DNA of 10,775 nucleotides from Methylophilaceae bacterium (GTDB taxonomy: Bacteria > Pseudomonadota > Gammaproteobacteria > Burkholderiales > Methylophilaceae): the NCBI GenBank assembly GCA_006844635.1, contig SPJO01000173.1:1-10775 (forward strand), in the 5' to 3' direction. The position numbers and the translations under genes were made by a program. The notes below the pieces were generated by a model. That model was not told the origin of the DNA. It saw only the letters and a list, made by a program, of their open reading frames with translations, and did no database searches. Within the stretch, counting starts at the first letter, position 1, and the number at the start of each line of letters is the position of its first letter. Positions 1-6,842 of the stretch are shown piece by piece.

Positions 1-62
1 ATAAATAAAACAAATAAAAACAGTGACTTATAAAATAATGGCTATTTTTTTCAAAAAAAACC

Positions 63-89
63 TAAAGTTTGCTCAATCAGCGTCGTAAT
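63..89 (+). promoter_or_regulatory. Possible FliA (sigma28) promoter upstream of flhD
   Basis: TAAAGTTT at 63-70 matches the enterobacterial FliA -35 consensus at all eight positions. Eleven bases later lies GTCGTAAT, which matches the -10 consensus GCCGATAA at only 4 of 8 positions. It points toward flhD and would give a leader of about 270 bases that contains the inverted repeat. The weak -10 and the AT-rich context make a chance match possible. Confidence 0.33.
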
Positions 90-194
90 CAGTTTATCGC
101 TTATTGCAAATTAAAAAGGTAAACATGGCTTAAATAGATAGATTCATTTCATCATGATTTAAATTTTTATATATATATTTAGGTATCTTTAGCC

Positions 195-231
195 CCCATG
201 TAGGTGTTTGTAGGACAAACACCTACATGGG
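195..231. repeat. 17-bp perfect inverted repeat with 3-nt loop
   Basis: The left arm CCCATGTAGGTGTTTGT (195-211) and the right arm ACAAACACCTACATGGG (215-231) are perfect reverse complements separated by AGG. No T-tract follows on either strand, so it does not look like an intrinsic terminator. The arm contains GTAGG, a tetranucleotide-like head known from REP elements mobilised by RAYT transposases. It could be a REP-like repeat, a structured leader hairpin or an operator. Confidence 0.85.
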
Positions 232-350
232 CGTGTCTGCGCGTCTTACGTAAAAAACCGACAAACCCCAATAGTTTTTTAGCCTTAATGAGTTCAAAGT
301 ACAACTCATGCGGCAAACAAAATGTTTAAAGCAGTTTTATTTAAGCAATT

Positions 351-356
351 AGGGGA
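351..356 (+). promoter_or_regulatory. Ribosome binding site of flhD
   Basis: AGGGGA lies six bases before the ATG at 363 and fixes that start. The GGA core could also serve as a CsrA-type contact, but no flanking hairpin presenting GGA is evident, so that is speculation. Confidence 0.8.
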
Positions 357-362
357 ATCAAA

Positions 363-668
363 ATGAATGAAACAGAAATGATGTCAGAGATTAAAGACGC
401 TAACCTCAACTACTTAATGTTAGCACAACAAATGATTCGTGCTGATAAGGCAACTGCAATTTTTCGTTTAGGCATTAGTGAAGATATTGCAGACTTGCTT
501 GAAGGTTTAAGCAATTTCCAAATATTGAAATTAAGCAGCAGCAATATGATGCTTGCGCGCTTCCGTTTTGAAGACAGTGCGATTCTAAGCATGCTCACTG
601 ATTACACAAAAGATCGCGCATTAGCGAATGCACATTCTGCAATCTTATTGTCAGGACAGCCAGCATAA
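363..668 (+). CDS. flhD: Flagellar transcriptional activator subunit FlhD
   Basis: FlhD is the DNA-binding partner of FlhC. The FlhD4C2 complex activates sigma70 promoters of class 2 flagellar genes and so starts the flagellar cascade. The 101 residues align with E. coli FlhD (116 residues) without gaps through the core: the N14-L15-x-Y17-L18 segment, LAQ (20-22), DKA (28-30) and FRLGI (34-38) fall at the same numbers. The C-terminus is shorter. Residue 65, the inter-subunit disulphide cysteine in E. coli, is alanine here, and the protein has no cysteine. A strong Shine-Dalgarno supports the ATG start. flhC follows 35 bases after the stop codon, so the two are almost certainly co-transcribed. 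Confidence 0.96.
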   Translation: MNETEMMSEIKDANLNYLMLAQQMIRADKATAIFRLGISEDIADLLEGLSNFQILKLSSSNMMLARFRFEDSAILSMLTDYTKDRALANAHSAILLSGQPA

Positions 669-693
669 GGGTCACCGATTTAGATTATTGATT

Positions 694-699
694 GGAGAG
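694..699 (+). promoter_or_regulatory. Ribosome binding site that decides the flhC start
   Basis: GGAGAG ends four bases before the ATG at 704. A TTG at 692 is in frame, but it overlaps this site and has no Shine-Dalgarno of its own, so 704 is the better start. Confidence 0.8.
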
Positions 700-703
700 A
701 ATC

Positions 704-1300
704 ATGAAAAAAACAGGCGTAAAGAAAAGTGTTGTTAATGAAGGCGAACAAATTCAGTTAGCAACAGAAATGATTAAATTAGGTGCTAGATTACAGCTTC
801 TAGAATCACAAACAACATTATCTCGTGAGCGTTTAATTAAGCTCTACAAAGAGTTAAAAGGCATGTCACCACCTAAAGGGATGTTGCCTTTTTCAACCGA
901 TTGGTTTTTAACATGGCAGCCTAATATCCACTCTTCCATTTTCTTAAACATCTATAATTACATGGTAGAAAATGCTGGTGTAGAAGGTATTACAGCTGTG
1001 CTGAAAGCGTATAGCTTGTATTTGCAACAAGTCGGACATGATTCAGATGCAGAGCCAGTACTATCGCTCACGCGTGCTTGGACATTGATTCGCTATATTG
1101 ATAGCAAAATGTTGAAGTTGAAAGGCTGCACTTGCTGCAATGGTAGCTTTGTCGTCAATGCATATGATTTGAACCAGAACTACTTATGCAGCTTATGCCA
1201 CGTGCCTTCACGTGCAGGTAAAACGAAGAAAGCTAAGCAGGCTAAGGAAGCAAAAGAAGCACTTACCTATAAATTGGTTGATTCAAGCGTCGTTGCTTAG
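704..1300 (+). CDS. flhC: Flagellar transcriptional activator subunit FlhC
   Basis: FlhC is the zinc-containing subunit of the FlhD4C2 master regulator and supplies much of the DNA-recognition specificity. From the ATG at 704 the protein has 198 residues, close to the 192 of E. coli. The four zinc ligands are recognisable as C142-x-x-C145 and C162-x-x-C165, with the same 20-residue pair spacing as E. coli C137/C140/C157/C160. An extra cysteine (C144) sits inside the first pair. The R-A-G-K-T motif after the zinc site is conserved. The tail is rich in lysine and alanine, with an approximate K-x-A-K-x-A pattern. The gene lies between flhD and a methyltransferase gene that begins 8 bases after its stop, so all three are probably in one transcript. 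Confidence 0.96.
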   Translation: MKKTGVKKSVVNEGEQIQLATEMIKLGARLQLLESQTTLSRERLIKLYKELKGMSPPKGMLPFSTDWFLTWQPNIHSSIFLNIYNYMVENAGVEGITAVLKAYSLYLQQVGHDSDAEPVLSLTRAWTLIRYIDSKMLKLKGCTCCNGSFVVNAYDLNQNYLCSLCHVPSRAGKTKKAKQAKEAKEALTYKLVDSSVVA

Positions 1301-1308
1301 TAGAGCTC

Positions 1309-2115
1309 ATGAAGCATCACGCGAACATGATGCCGCTAAGCAGTGGGGCAAGTCAGCAACGCTTTAAGCTAGCCCCAGCAACATTAGCCATTTTGATTCA
1401 AGTGGCAGCACTGATGATTGTTTTTTCTTCTGTGTTAGCTGTGAATGTTTTCTTTAACGTAAGATTCCCAATATTAGTATTGGTCATGATGCAGTCTCTC
1501 AGCGCATTGGCGCTCTGTATGATGGCTGGCATGGCAACTTGGTGGCGCTGGATTCACGCCTGTTTCCCGCTCGCTATGTTTGTCATGACCTTCTGGGCTG
1601 TGCCGAATGAAGTCTACTTAATCGGTTTTTTAATCACACTCAGTATTTTTTGGACAACATTCCGTAGCCAAGTCCCATTTTTTCCTTCTCGTCCAGCTAT
1701 TCGTGGACATGTCGCTTCACTGATTCCAGATCATCAATCTACACGGATGATTGATATCGGTAGTGGCCTGGGCGATTTGTCGATGTATATTGCCAATCAG
1801 AAAAGACATTGCCAAGTGGAAGGCATCGAGATTGCGCCAATGCCTTGGTTTATCAGCTTGTGCCGCGCTAAATTAAAGCGCAGCAAAGCGCAATTTTCAC
1901 TGGGCAATTATCATGATTTAGATTTTGCTGATTATGACCTTGTGTTTGCCTACCTTTCGCCTGCTGCCATGCCAGCATTGTGGCAAAAGGCCAGTCAAGA
2001 AATGCCGGCAGGTAGTTTGTTGGTGAGTTATGAATTTGCAGTGCCTAATCAGCGACCTAGCTATACGCTAGAGAGTGGTTCTGGCATCCCAACTATTTAT
2101 GTTTGGCAGATGTGA
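1309..2115 (+). CDS. Membrane-anchored class I SAM methyltransferase, FAM173-like
   Basis: The 268 residues split into a membrane half and an enzyme half. Hydrophobic segments lie at about 24-46, 53-76, 82-98 and 102-118. A Rossmann-type SAM-binding domain follows. Motif I is D149-I-G-S-G153-L-G155, and E174 at the end of the second strand is the expected ribose-binding acidic residue. The layout resembles the FAM173 (ATPSCKMT/ANTKMT) protein-lysine methyltransferases: a V-P-x-x-x-S lead-in, the D-x-G-S-G motif, the G-x-E-x-x-P-W stretch, a Y-D-L-V turn and the L-S-P-x-x-M-P-x-L segment. Those enzymes methylate membrane proteins in mitochondria. Transfer of that activity is inference and the target is unknown. 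The gene starts 8 bases after flhC and precedes motA by 127 bases, so a flagellar or membrane substrate is possible. The Shine-Dalgarno is poor; ATGs at 1327 and 1330 are alternative starts. Confidence 0.8.
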   Translation: MKHHANMMPLSSGASQQRFKLAPATLAILIQVAALMIVFSSVLAVNVFFNVRFPILVLVMMQSLSALALCMMAGMATWWRWIHACFPLAMFVMTFWAVPNEVYLIGFLITLSIFWTTFRSQVPFFPSRPAIRGHVASLIPDHQSTRMIDIGSGLGDLSMYIANQKRHCQVEGIEIAPMPWFISLCRAKLKRSKAQFSLGNYHDLDFADYDLVFAYLSPAAMPALWQKASQEMPAGSLLVSYEFAVPNQRPSYTLESGSGIPTIYVWQM

Positions 2116-2242
2116 TTGCCGTTATATCTAATGCTGATAAAGACTGAAAAACATCCCTCTATTCGGCCAATTGATTGAAGCCCTTTCTTGATATTCTAGA
2201 TAAAACATTAACCAATAAAAATCTTATTTAAGGCGTAAAAGT

Positions 2243-3103
2243 ATGTTTGTCATTATCGGGTATATTGTTGTTTGTTCCACTATTTTTGGTGGGTATGCGA
2301 TGGCTGGTGGCCATCTAGGTGGCTTATGGCAACCGCTTGAAGTCTTAATGATTTTTGGAGGTGCTTTAGGCGCGTTTATCGTGGCGAATGACACGAAAGC
2401 GTTAAAAGCAACGTTGAAAGCTTTACCAAGCCTGTTTAAAGGCTCGAAATACAATAAAGCTTTATATTTAGACCTACTTGCATTGCTCTATGAAATTCTC
2501 ACTAAAATCCGTAAAGACGGCATGATGTCTATCGAGAATGATATCGAAAATCCTGACTCTAGCCCATTGTTTAGTAAGTACCCAAAGATCATGGGCGACC
2601 ACCATGTTTTAGACTTTATCTGTGACTATTTACGGTTGATGGTGTCTGGCAATATGGATGCTTTCCAAGTTGAAAATTTGATGGATAACGAGCTTGAAAC
2701 ACATCATCAAGAAGGTCATGTGCCAGCACATGCGATTACGCGTTTAGGGGATGCATTACCTGCTTTTGGTATTGTTGCAGCGGTGATGGGGGTGGTACAT
2801 ACCATGGAGAATGTTGCCTTGCCTCCAGAAGAATTGGGCGTGTTGATTGCACATGCGCTGGTGGGTACTTTTCTTGGTATTTTATTGGCATACGGATTTG
2901 TAGGGCCTTTAGGCACATTGCTCGAACAGAAGTTGGAAGAGAGCTCCAAGATGCTGCAGACGGTTAAAGTAACGCTGTTGGCTAGTTTGAATGGCTATGC
3001 GCCTGCCATTGCAGTCGAATTTGGACGGAAAGTTTTATATTCAACGGAGCGACCAGGCTTTAGCGAGTTAGAAGATCACGTGAAGCAAGCTAAAAACAGT
3101 TAA
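2243..3103 (+). CDS. motA: Flagellar motor stator protein MotA
   Basis: MotA forms, with MotB, the proton-conducting stator that turns the flagellar rotor from the inner membrane. The 286 residues align with E. coli MotA (295) in register. R90 and E98, the cytoplasmic-loop charges that act on FliG, are present, as are P173 and P222, the prolines tied to proton-driven conformational change. All four keep their E. coli numbering. Four membrane helices are expected, two near the N-terminus and two around 170-220; the D-A-L-P-A-F-G-I and G-T-F-L-G-I-L-L-A-Y-G segments are typical. TAAGG at 2229-2233 supports the ATG. motB starts 39 bases downstream. The 127-base gap upstream may hold its own promoter, but I found no convincing one. 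Confidence 0.97.
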   Translation: MFVIIGYIVVCSTIFGGYAMAGGHLGGLWQPLEVLMIFGGALGAFIVANDTKALKATLKALPSLFKGSKYNKALYLDLLALLYEILTKIRKDGMMSIENDIENPDSSPLFSKYPKIMGDHHVLDFICDYLRLMVSGNMDAFQVENLMDNELETHHQEGHVPAHAITRLGDALPAFGIVAAVMGVVHTMENVALPPEELGVLIAHALVGTFLGILLAYGFVGPLGTLLEQKLEESSKMLQTVKVTLLASLNGYAPAIAVEFGRKVLYSTERPGFSELEDHVKQAKNS

Positions 3104-3142
3104 TGCTTATATCCAATCACATTAATACTGACGGAGTGAATT

Positions 3143-4123
3143 ATGGCTGAACAGCCAGCTAGACCAATCATTGTTAAGAAAATCAAAAAAACGGCTGGCG
3201 GCCATCATGGTGGCGCTTGGAAAATTGCTTATGCTGATTTTGTGACTGCGATGATGGCGTTCTTCCTATTGATGTGGCTGTTGGGCTCTGCATCAAAAGG
3301 GCAGTTAGCAGGGATTGAATCTTATTTTAAAACACCATTAAAAGTGGCTTTGATGGGTGGCCCTAGTGCTGGTGCAAGTGACTCAGTATTAAAAGGTGGT
3401 GGTAAGGATTTAACGAGAAAACAATTACAAGTGAAGCCAAAAGATGGTTCGAAAGAAAAAGAAAAACAGCCTGAGTTGAAAGATGTCAGCAAAGCTGAGA
3501 TGAAAAAAGCATTAGCTGCAAAAGAAAAAGCGCAATTAGAAAGCCTAAAAGAAAAGATTGAAGAAACCATCAGCAGTAGCGAAACACTGAAGAAATTTAA
3601 AAACCAACTATTACTCGACATTACTTCTGAAGGTTTACGCATCATCATTGTTGATGAACAAAACCGACCAATGTTTAACTCTGCGCGTGCAGAGTTGCAG
3701 CCCTATGCGAAAACGATTTTGCAAGAGATGGGGCATATGCTTAATGATGTGCCAAATCGCATTAGTTTGTCAGGGCACACCGATGCAACACCATTTAGTA
3801 CAGGCGGAGCGGCTTATAGTAACTGGGAGTTATCCTCAGATCGTGCGAATGCTTCACGCCGTGAATTGGTGGCAGGTGGGATGGATGAGCATAAGCTTAT
3901 GCGTGTTGTGGGCCTAGCTTCAGCAGCGCTGTATGACAAAGAAAATCCTTTTAACCCGATTAATCGACGCATCAGTATTATCGTCATGAACCGTGAAGCT
4001 GAAGAGCGAGTGATTAATGATGAATCTGCTGTGAAAGTGAACGATGAAACAGAAGCGGAGGCACTACTTGAAGAGGTTAGTGCTCGAGCTGATGTGATGG
4101 CGGAAATAGAATCAGATGGTTAA
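3143..4123 (+). CDS. motB: Flagellar motor stator protein MotB
   Basis: MotB anchors the stator to peptidoglycan and carries the proton-binding aspartate. The protein has 326 residues, against 308 in E. coli. A single membrane helix spans about 28-48 and contains D32, the essential proton carrier at its usual number, in the W-K-I-A-Y-A-D context. A plug-like amphipathic segment follows at about 53-66. Residues 84-141 form a lysine- and glutamate-rich, probably helical linker, more charged than in E. coli. The OmpA-like peptidoglycan-binding domain shows S210-G-H-T-D214 and N227-W-E-L-S-x-D-R-A-N236, followed by N-R-R-I-S. GGAG at 3133-3136 fixes the start. It is the last gene of the cluster; chemotaxis genes, which often follow motB, are absent and a terminator comes next. 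Confidence 0.97.
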   Translation: MAEQPARPIIVKKIKKTAGGHHGGAWKIAYADFVTAMMAFFLLMWLLGSASKGQLAGIESYFKTPLKVALMGGPSAGASDSVLKGGGKDLTRKQLQVKPKDGSKEKEKQPELKDVSKAEMKKALAAKEKAQLESLKEKIEETISSSETLKKFKNQLLLDITSEGLRIIIVDEQNRPMFNSARAELQPYAKTILQEMGHMLNDVPNRISLSGHTDATPFSTGGAAYSNWELSSDRANASRRELVAGGMDEHKLMRVVGLASAALYDKENPFNPINRRISIIVMNREAEERVINDESAVKVNDETEAEALLEEVSARADVMAEIESDG

Positions 4124-4138
4124 TTGATACAAGCTAAC

Positions 4139-4172
4139 AAAAAAGCCAACATGATGTCATGTTGGCTTTTTT
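4139..4172. terminator. Bidirectional intrinsic terminator between motB and the ATPase gene
   Basis: GCCAACATGA (4145-4154) pairs perfectly with TCATGTTGGC (4157-4166). Six A bases precede and six T bases follow the stem, so both strands end in a U-tract. It lies 15 bases after the motB stop and 12 bases after the convergent ATPase stop (4185-4187 on the minus strand), so it can serve both transcripts. Confidence 0.92.
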
Positions 4173-4184
4173 ATAGCGGTCATT

Positions 4185-6668
4185 TTAGATACACACGGCG
4201 CGTACCTGCTCTATATCTGTATGGCCTTGCAGCACTTTCGTAATGCCATCTTGTTTGAGTGTTCGCATGCCGTTTTTCATGGCTTCCTCGGCAATCTCAC
4301 TGACCGTCGCTTTGGTTTGAATTAAATGCTTAATGCTAGGCGTGACTTTCATTAACTCATATAAACCCACACGACCGTCGTAGCCTAATTTATTACATGC
4401 TTTACAGCCTTTGGCTTTGTACAACTGCAGCTTGTTATCCTTGTTGTAAGTTTTTTGCCATTGTTCTACGACTGCGTGAGCATCTAAATTGGTATTAAAT
4501 ACATACTCTTCCGCTAATGCTAGTAAATCATCTTCGGTTGGTGTGTAAGCCACCTTACATTTGTTGCATAGTGATTTTGCCAAACGCTGTGCCAAAATGC
4601 CTAATAATGCATCTGCAAAATTAAAGGGATCCATACCAAGATCTAACATGCGAGTGACGCTATCAGGTGCACTATTGGTGTGTAAAGTGGATAAGACCAA
4701 GTGGCCTGTTAACGATGCCTCAATACCAATTTTGGTTGTCTCTTCATCACGCATTTCACCCACCATAATGACATCAGGGTCAGCACGTAAGAAACTACGC
4801 ATAGCATCTGCAAATGACCAGCCAATTTTCGGGTTGACCTGCACTTGACGCAATCCTTTTTGCGTAATCTCAACCGGATCTTCCGCCGTCCATATTTTGC
4901 GGTCTGGCTTATTAATGTGACCAAGCAGCGAATGTAGGGAGGTTGTTTTACCTGAACCCGTCGGACCACACACTAAGATTAAGCCATAAGGTGTTGAAGC
5001 CATTTTTTTAAGATCGCTGAGGGCAGTTTCATCTAACCCAAGTTTGTCCATTGCCACAGGTTTGCTAGATGCTAGTATACGCATCACAATATCTTCCAAA
5101 CCATTAGCGGTTGGAATGGTTGCAACCCTTAACTCTACTTTTCTTGGGCCAAATTGCTGGAAGTCAATCTTGCCATCTTGCGGTTTTCTACGTTCTGAAA
5201 TATCAAGGCTCGACATGATTTTAATGCGTGAAATAATCGCATTACTAAAGTTTGCAGGAATTTCCAGGTACTGCTGTAAAGAGCCATCTTTACGGAAGCG
5301 GACAACCGTATTCTTTTTATCTGGATAGGTTTCAATATGAATGTCAGAAACCTTATCTTCAATGGCATCAATAATCATCTTATTGACTAACTGAACCAAG
5401 GTGTTATCAGACTCTAGGATAGGTTCATCTTCGACCTCTTTCCGCTTGGACTTATCTTCTTCAAACAGCTTGCTTGCTAAATCATCACCTGAAGAATAGT
5501 TCTCTAGATTAAATTCTAATGATCCATCAGCATTGAGCACCTCATGACCGTCGTCTTCAGCATCCCAGCCAGTCGATGTGTTTTTGTAGTATTCGCTAAT
5601 TGAAGTATGGATGTCTTCACGAGAAGCCATTGCTGGCAATATATCTATTTGTGTGACAAAGCGTAGTTCATCAATGGCTTTGAAATTCATTGGGTCTTCT
5701 AAAGCAACAACTAATTTTCCATCATGTAGGCAAAGTGGAATCAGTGAATGTTTTTTAGCGATTGGTCGCTCAATTAAACGAATGGCATTCGGATCGAAGT
5801 TGAACTTGCCAAGGTCAACATAAGGGATGCCTAGTTTTTTCGCTAATGTACCTTTTAATGTGCGTTCATCTACAACGCCCATATCAATGAGAATCTCGCC
5901 CAAACGTAGATTACGATTTTCTTTTTGTGTCGCTAGTGCTTCATCTAACTGTGCTTCAGTGAGTAAGTTGAGTTCTTTTAAAGCTTCACCAAGCCTTAGT
6001 ACAGGACGACCTTCTTGATGGTTGATTGCCTGGTGTAGTTGCTCTGCGGAAATGACTTGGTTCTCGTTCAAATAGTCACCAATCCGTTTTGAGCGCAACT
6101 CTTTTTGCTGGTCTAATGCCTGTTCAACCTCTTCAGAGGTTGCGAGGTTATCCTCTACGAGAATGTCGCCAATTTGCATGCCAATTTGATGGTCTTTGAT
6201 GGCTTGGCGTGGAATAAAGTGTTTCTCAATTTGATTGTTTTTGACGATGGGGTAGATGAATATACCTGCTTCGTTGTTAACATGGCCCATGGTCTGACCA
6301 GAAATCGTACTATCGTCGATAAATGTAATTTTGTAGGGCTGCGTATCAGACGGCTGATAGATTTTCTCAGCGCGCGCTTCTAGGAAACTATTTTCTGACA
6401 CAATGGATGTCGGTGATAGTAACTGCAAGCTTTTAATATCATCAAATGGGACGATTTGACTGGGTTTGTTCGCAAATGGTTGTAGTAAAGCGCGCTGTTC
6501 CACAGGAGAAAAGCGTGTCAACATGCCGGTGAGCGTTTCTTTGCCTAATAAATCAATAATGCAACTCTCAAGTATTGATTCATCTTTATCTTGTACCTTA
6601 AAGTATGGCGGGTATGGCCATTGAAAGGTGCTAATTTCAAGTTCTTTATCTGAAGCTATATGTCCCAT
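4185..6668 (-). CDS. GspE/PilB-type ATPase with four tandem MshEN-like repeats
   Basis: This is an 827-residue secretion/pilus-family hexameric ATPase. The catalytic half has Walker A G568-P-T-G-S-G-K574-T575, an Asp-box region around 486-499 (S-L-D-I-S-E-R-R-K-P-Q-D-G), Walker B with E638, and His-box H663. A zinc knuckle is formed by C701-x-x-C704 and C755-x-x-C758, as in PilB and GspE. A GspE N2-like domain spans about 285-360, followed by an acidic linker (about 365-420). Before it lie four repeats of 30-residue period (165-188, 195-218, 225-248, 255-278), each matching the MshEN pattern of R-L-G, spaced hydrophobics and a final Q. MshEN domains bind c-di-GMP. The first 160 residues are an unrecognised, probably beta-rich domain. 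No pilus or type II secretion genes are adjacent, so the machine it drives is unknown. A good FliA promoter lies upstream. The Shine-Dalgarno is weak (GAG within GTTGAGATGAA). Confidence 0.93.
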   Translation of the reverse strand: MGHIASDKELEISTFQWPYPPYFKVQDKDESILESCIIDLLGKETLTGMLTRFSPVEQRALLQPFANKPSQIVPFDDIKSLQLLSPTSIVSENSFLEARAEKIYQPSDTQPYKITFIDDSTISGQTMGHVNNEAGIFIYPIVKNNQIEKHFIPRQAIKDHQIGMQIGDILVEDNLATSEEVEQALDQQKELRSKRIGDYLNENQVISAEQLHQAINHQEGRPVLRLGEALKELNLLTEAQLDEALATQKENRNLRLGEILIDMGVVDERTLKGTLAKKLGIPYVDLGKFNFDPNAIRLIERPIAKKHSLIPLCLHDGKLVVALEDPMNFKAIDELRFVTQIDILPAMASREDIHTSISEYYKNTSTGWDAEDDGHEVLNADGSLEFNLENYSSGDDLASKLFEEDKSKRKEVEDEPILESDNTLVQLVNKMIIDAIEDKVSDIHIETYPDKKNTVVRFRKDGSLQQYLEIPANFSNAIISRIKIMSSLDISERRKPQDGKIDFQQFGPRKVELRVATIPTANGLEDIVMRILASSKPVAMDKLGLDETALSDLKKMASTPYGLILVCGPTGSGKTTSLHSLLGHINKPDRKIWTAEDPVEITQKGLRQVQVNPKIGWSFADAMRSFLRADPDVIMVGEMRDEETTKIGIEASLTGHLVLSTLHTNSAPDSVTRMLDLGMDPFNFADALLGILAQRLAKSLCNKCKVAYTPTEDDLLALAEEYVFNTNLDAHAVVEQWQKTYNKDNKLQLYKAKGCKACNKLGYDGRVGLYELMKVTPSIKHLIQTKATVSEIAEEAMKNGMRTLKQDGITKVLQGHTDIEQVRAVCI

Positions 6669-6742
6669 TTCATCTCAACTTTAATAATGTAATGCCGCCC
6701 TCACAATGCTTGGAAAGCGCTATATTGATTTATCTAAGAGAT

Positions 6743-6769
6743 ATATCGGCATGAAACGCATAAAGTTTA
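6743..6769 (-). promoter_or_regulatory. FliA (sigma28) promoter of the ATPase gene
   Basis: On the minus strand TAAACTTT (plus 6762-6769), an 11-base spacer and GCCGATAT (plus 6743-6750) match the FliA consensus TAAAGTTT-N11-GCCGATAA at 7 of 8 positions in each box with exact spacing. Transcription would start near 6736, leaving a leader of about 70 bases before the ATG at 6668. This would place the ATPase among the late flagellar genes. Confidence 0.75.
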
Positions 6770-6776
6770 GTGTTAG

Positions 6777-6805
6777 TTGAGGAACGTTATTTTTGGTAAT
6801 GTTAT
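6777..6805 (+). promoter_or_regulatory. Possible sigma70 promoter of the HAD phosphatase gene
   Basis: TTGAGG (6777-6782) and TGTTAT (6800-6805) are separated by 17 bases and match TTGACA and TATAAT at 4 of 6 positions each. The position, about 40 bases before the start codon, is suitable. The match is modest and AT-rich sequence produces such pairs by chance. Confidence 0.25.
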
Positions 6806-6842
6806 GCTTAACCATATTCAATATTACTAAGTAAAAAGCGTG

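Larger units (their letters stand above)
1..362. other. AT-rich upstream and leader region of flhD, no gene
   Basis: I see no convincing coding region on either strand here. The stretch is very AT-rich, including an ATATATATAT run near 169-178. It holds three things: a FliA-like -35 element at 63-70, a 17-bp perfect inverted repeat at 195-231, and a weak 7-bp stem (288-294 pairing with 303-309) in what would be the flhD leader. A good Shine-Dalgarno (AGGGGA, 351-356) lies six bases before the flhD start. Long, regulated upstream regions are known for flhDC in enterobacteria, so a regulatory role is reasonable, but no activator binding site can be named from sequence alone. Confidence 0.7.

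Noticed and set aside
195..231. The palindrome as an intrinsic terminator
   Set aside because: No T-run follows on either strand.
288..309. A 7-bp stem with 8-base loop in the flhD leader
   Set aside because: It is AT-rich and short; I cannot separate it from chance.
308..352. A 14-codon upstream reading frame ending in the flhD ribosome binding site
   Set aside because: It has no Shine-Dalgarno and is short enough to occur by chance, although its stop position is suggestive.
692..703. TTG start for flhC, four codons upstream of the ATG
   Set aside because: It overlaps the GGAGAG ribosome binding site of the ATG at 704 and has none of its own.
2099..2125. FliA-like promoter for motA (GCCGTTAT as -10)
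   Set aside because: The -10 matches 6 of 8 positions but no acceptable -35 lies 11 bases upstream.
3648..3917. An 89-codon open frame inside motB
   Set aside because: It overlaps the conserved OmpA-like domain of motB in another frame and has no recognisable features.
6761..6787. Plus-strand FliA promoter for the HAD gene (TAAAGTTT)
   Set aside because: The perfect -35 is the reverse side of the minus-strand promoter, and no -10 box follows at the required distance.
6840..6842. GTG start for the HAD phosphatase
   Set aside because: An ATG follows immediately and the family usually begins just before the D-x-D-G-T motif; the GTG adds only one residue.
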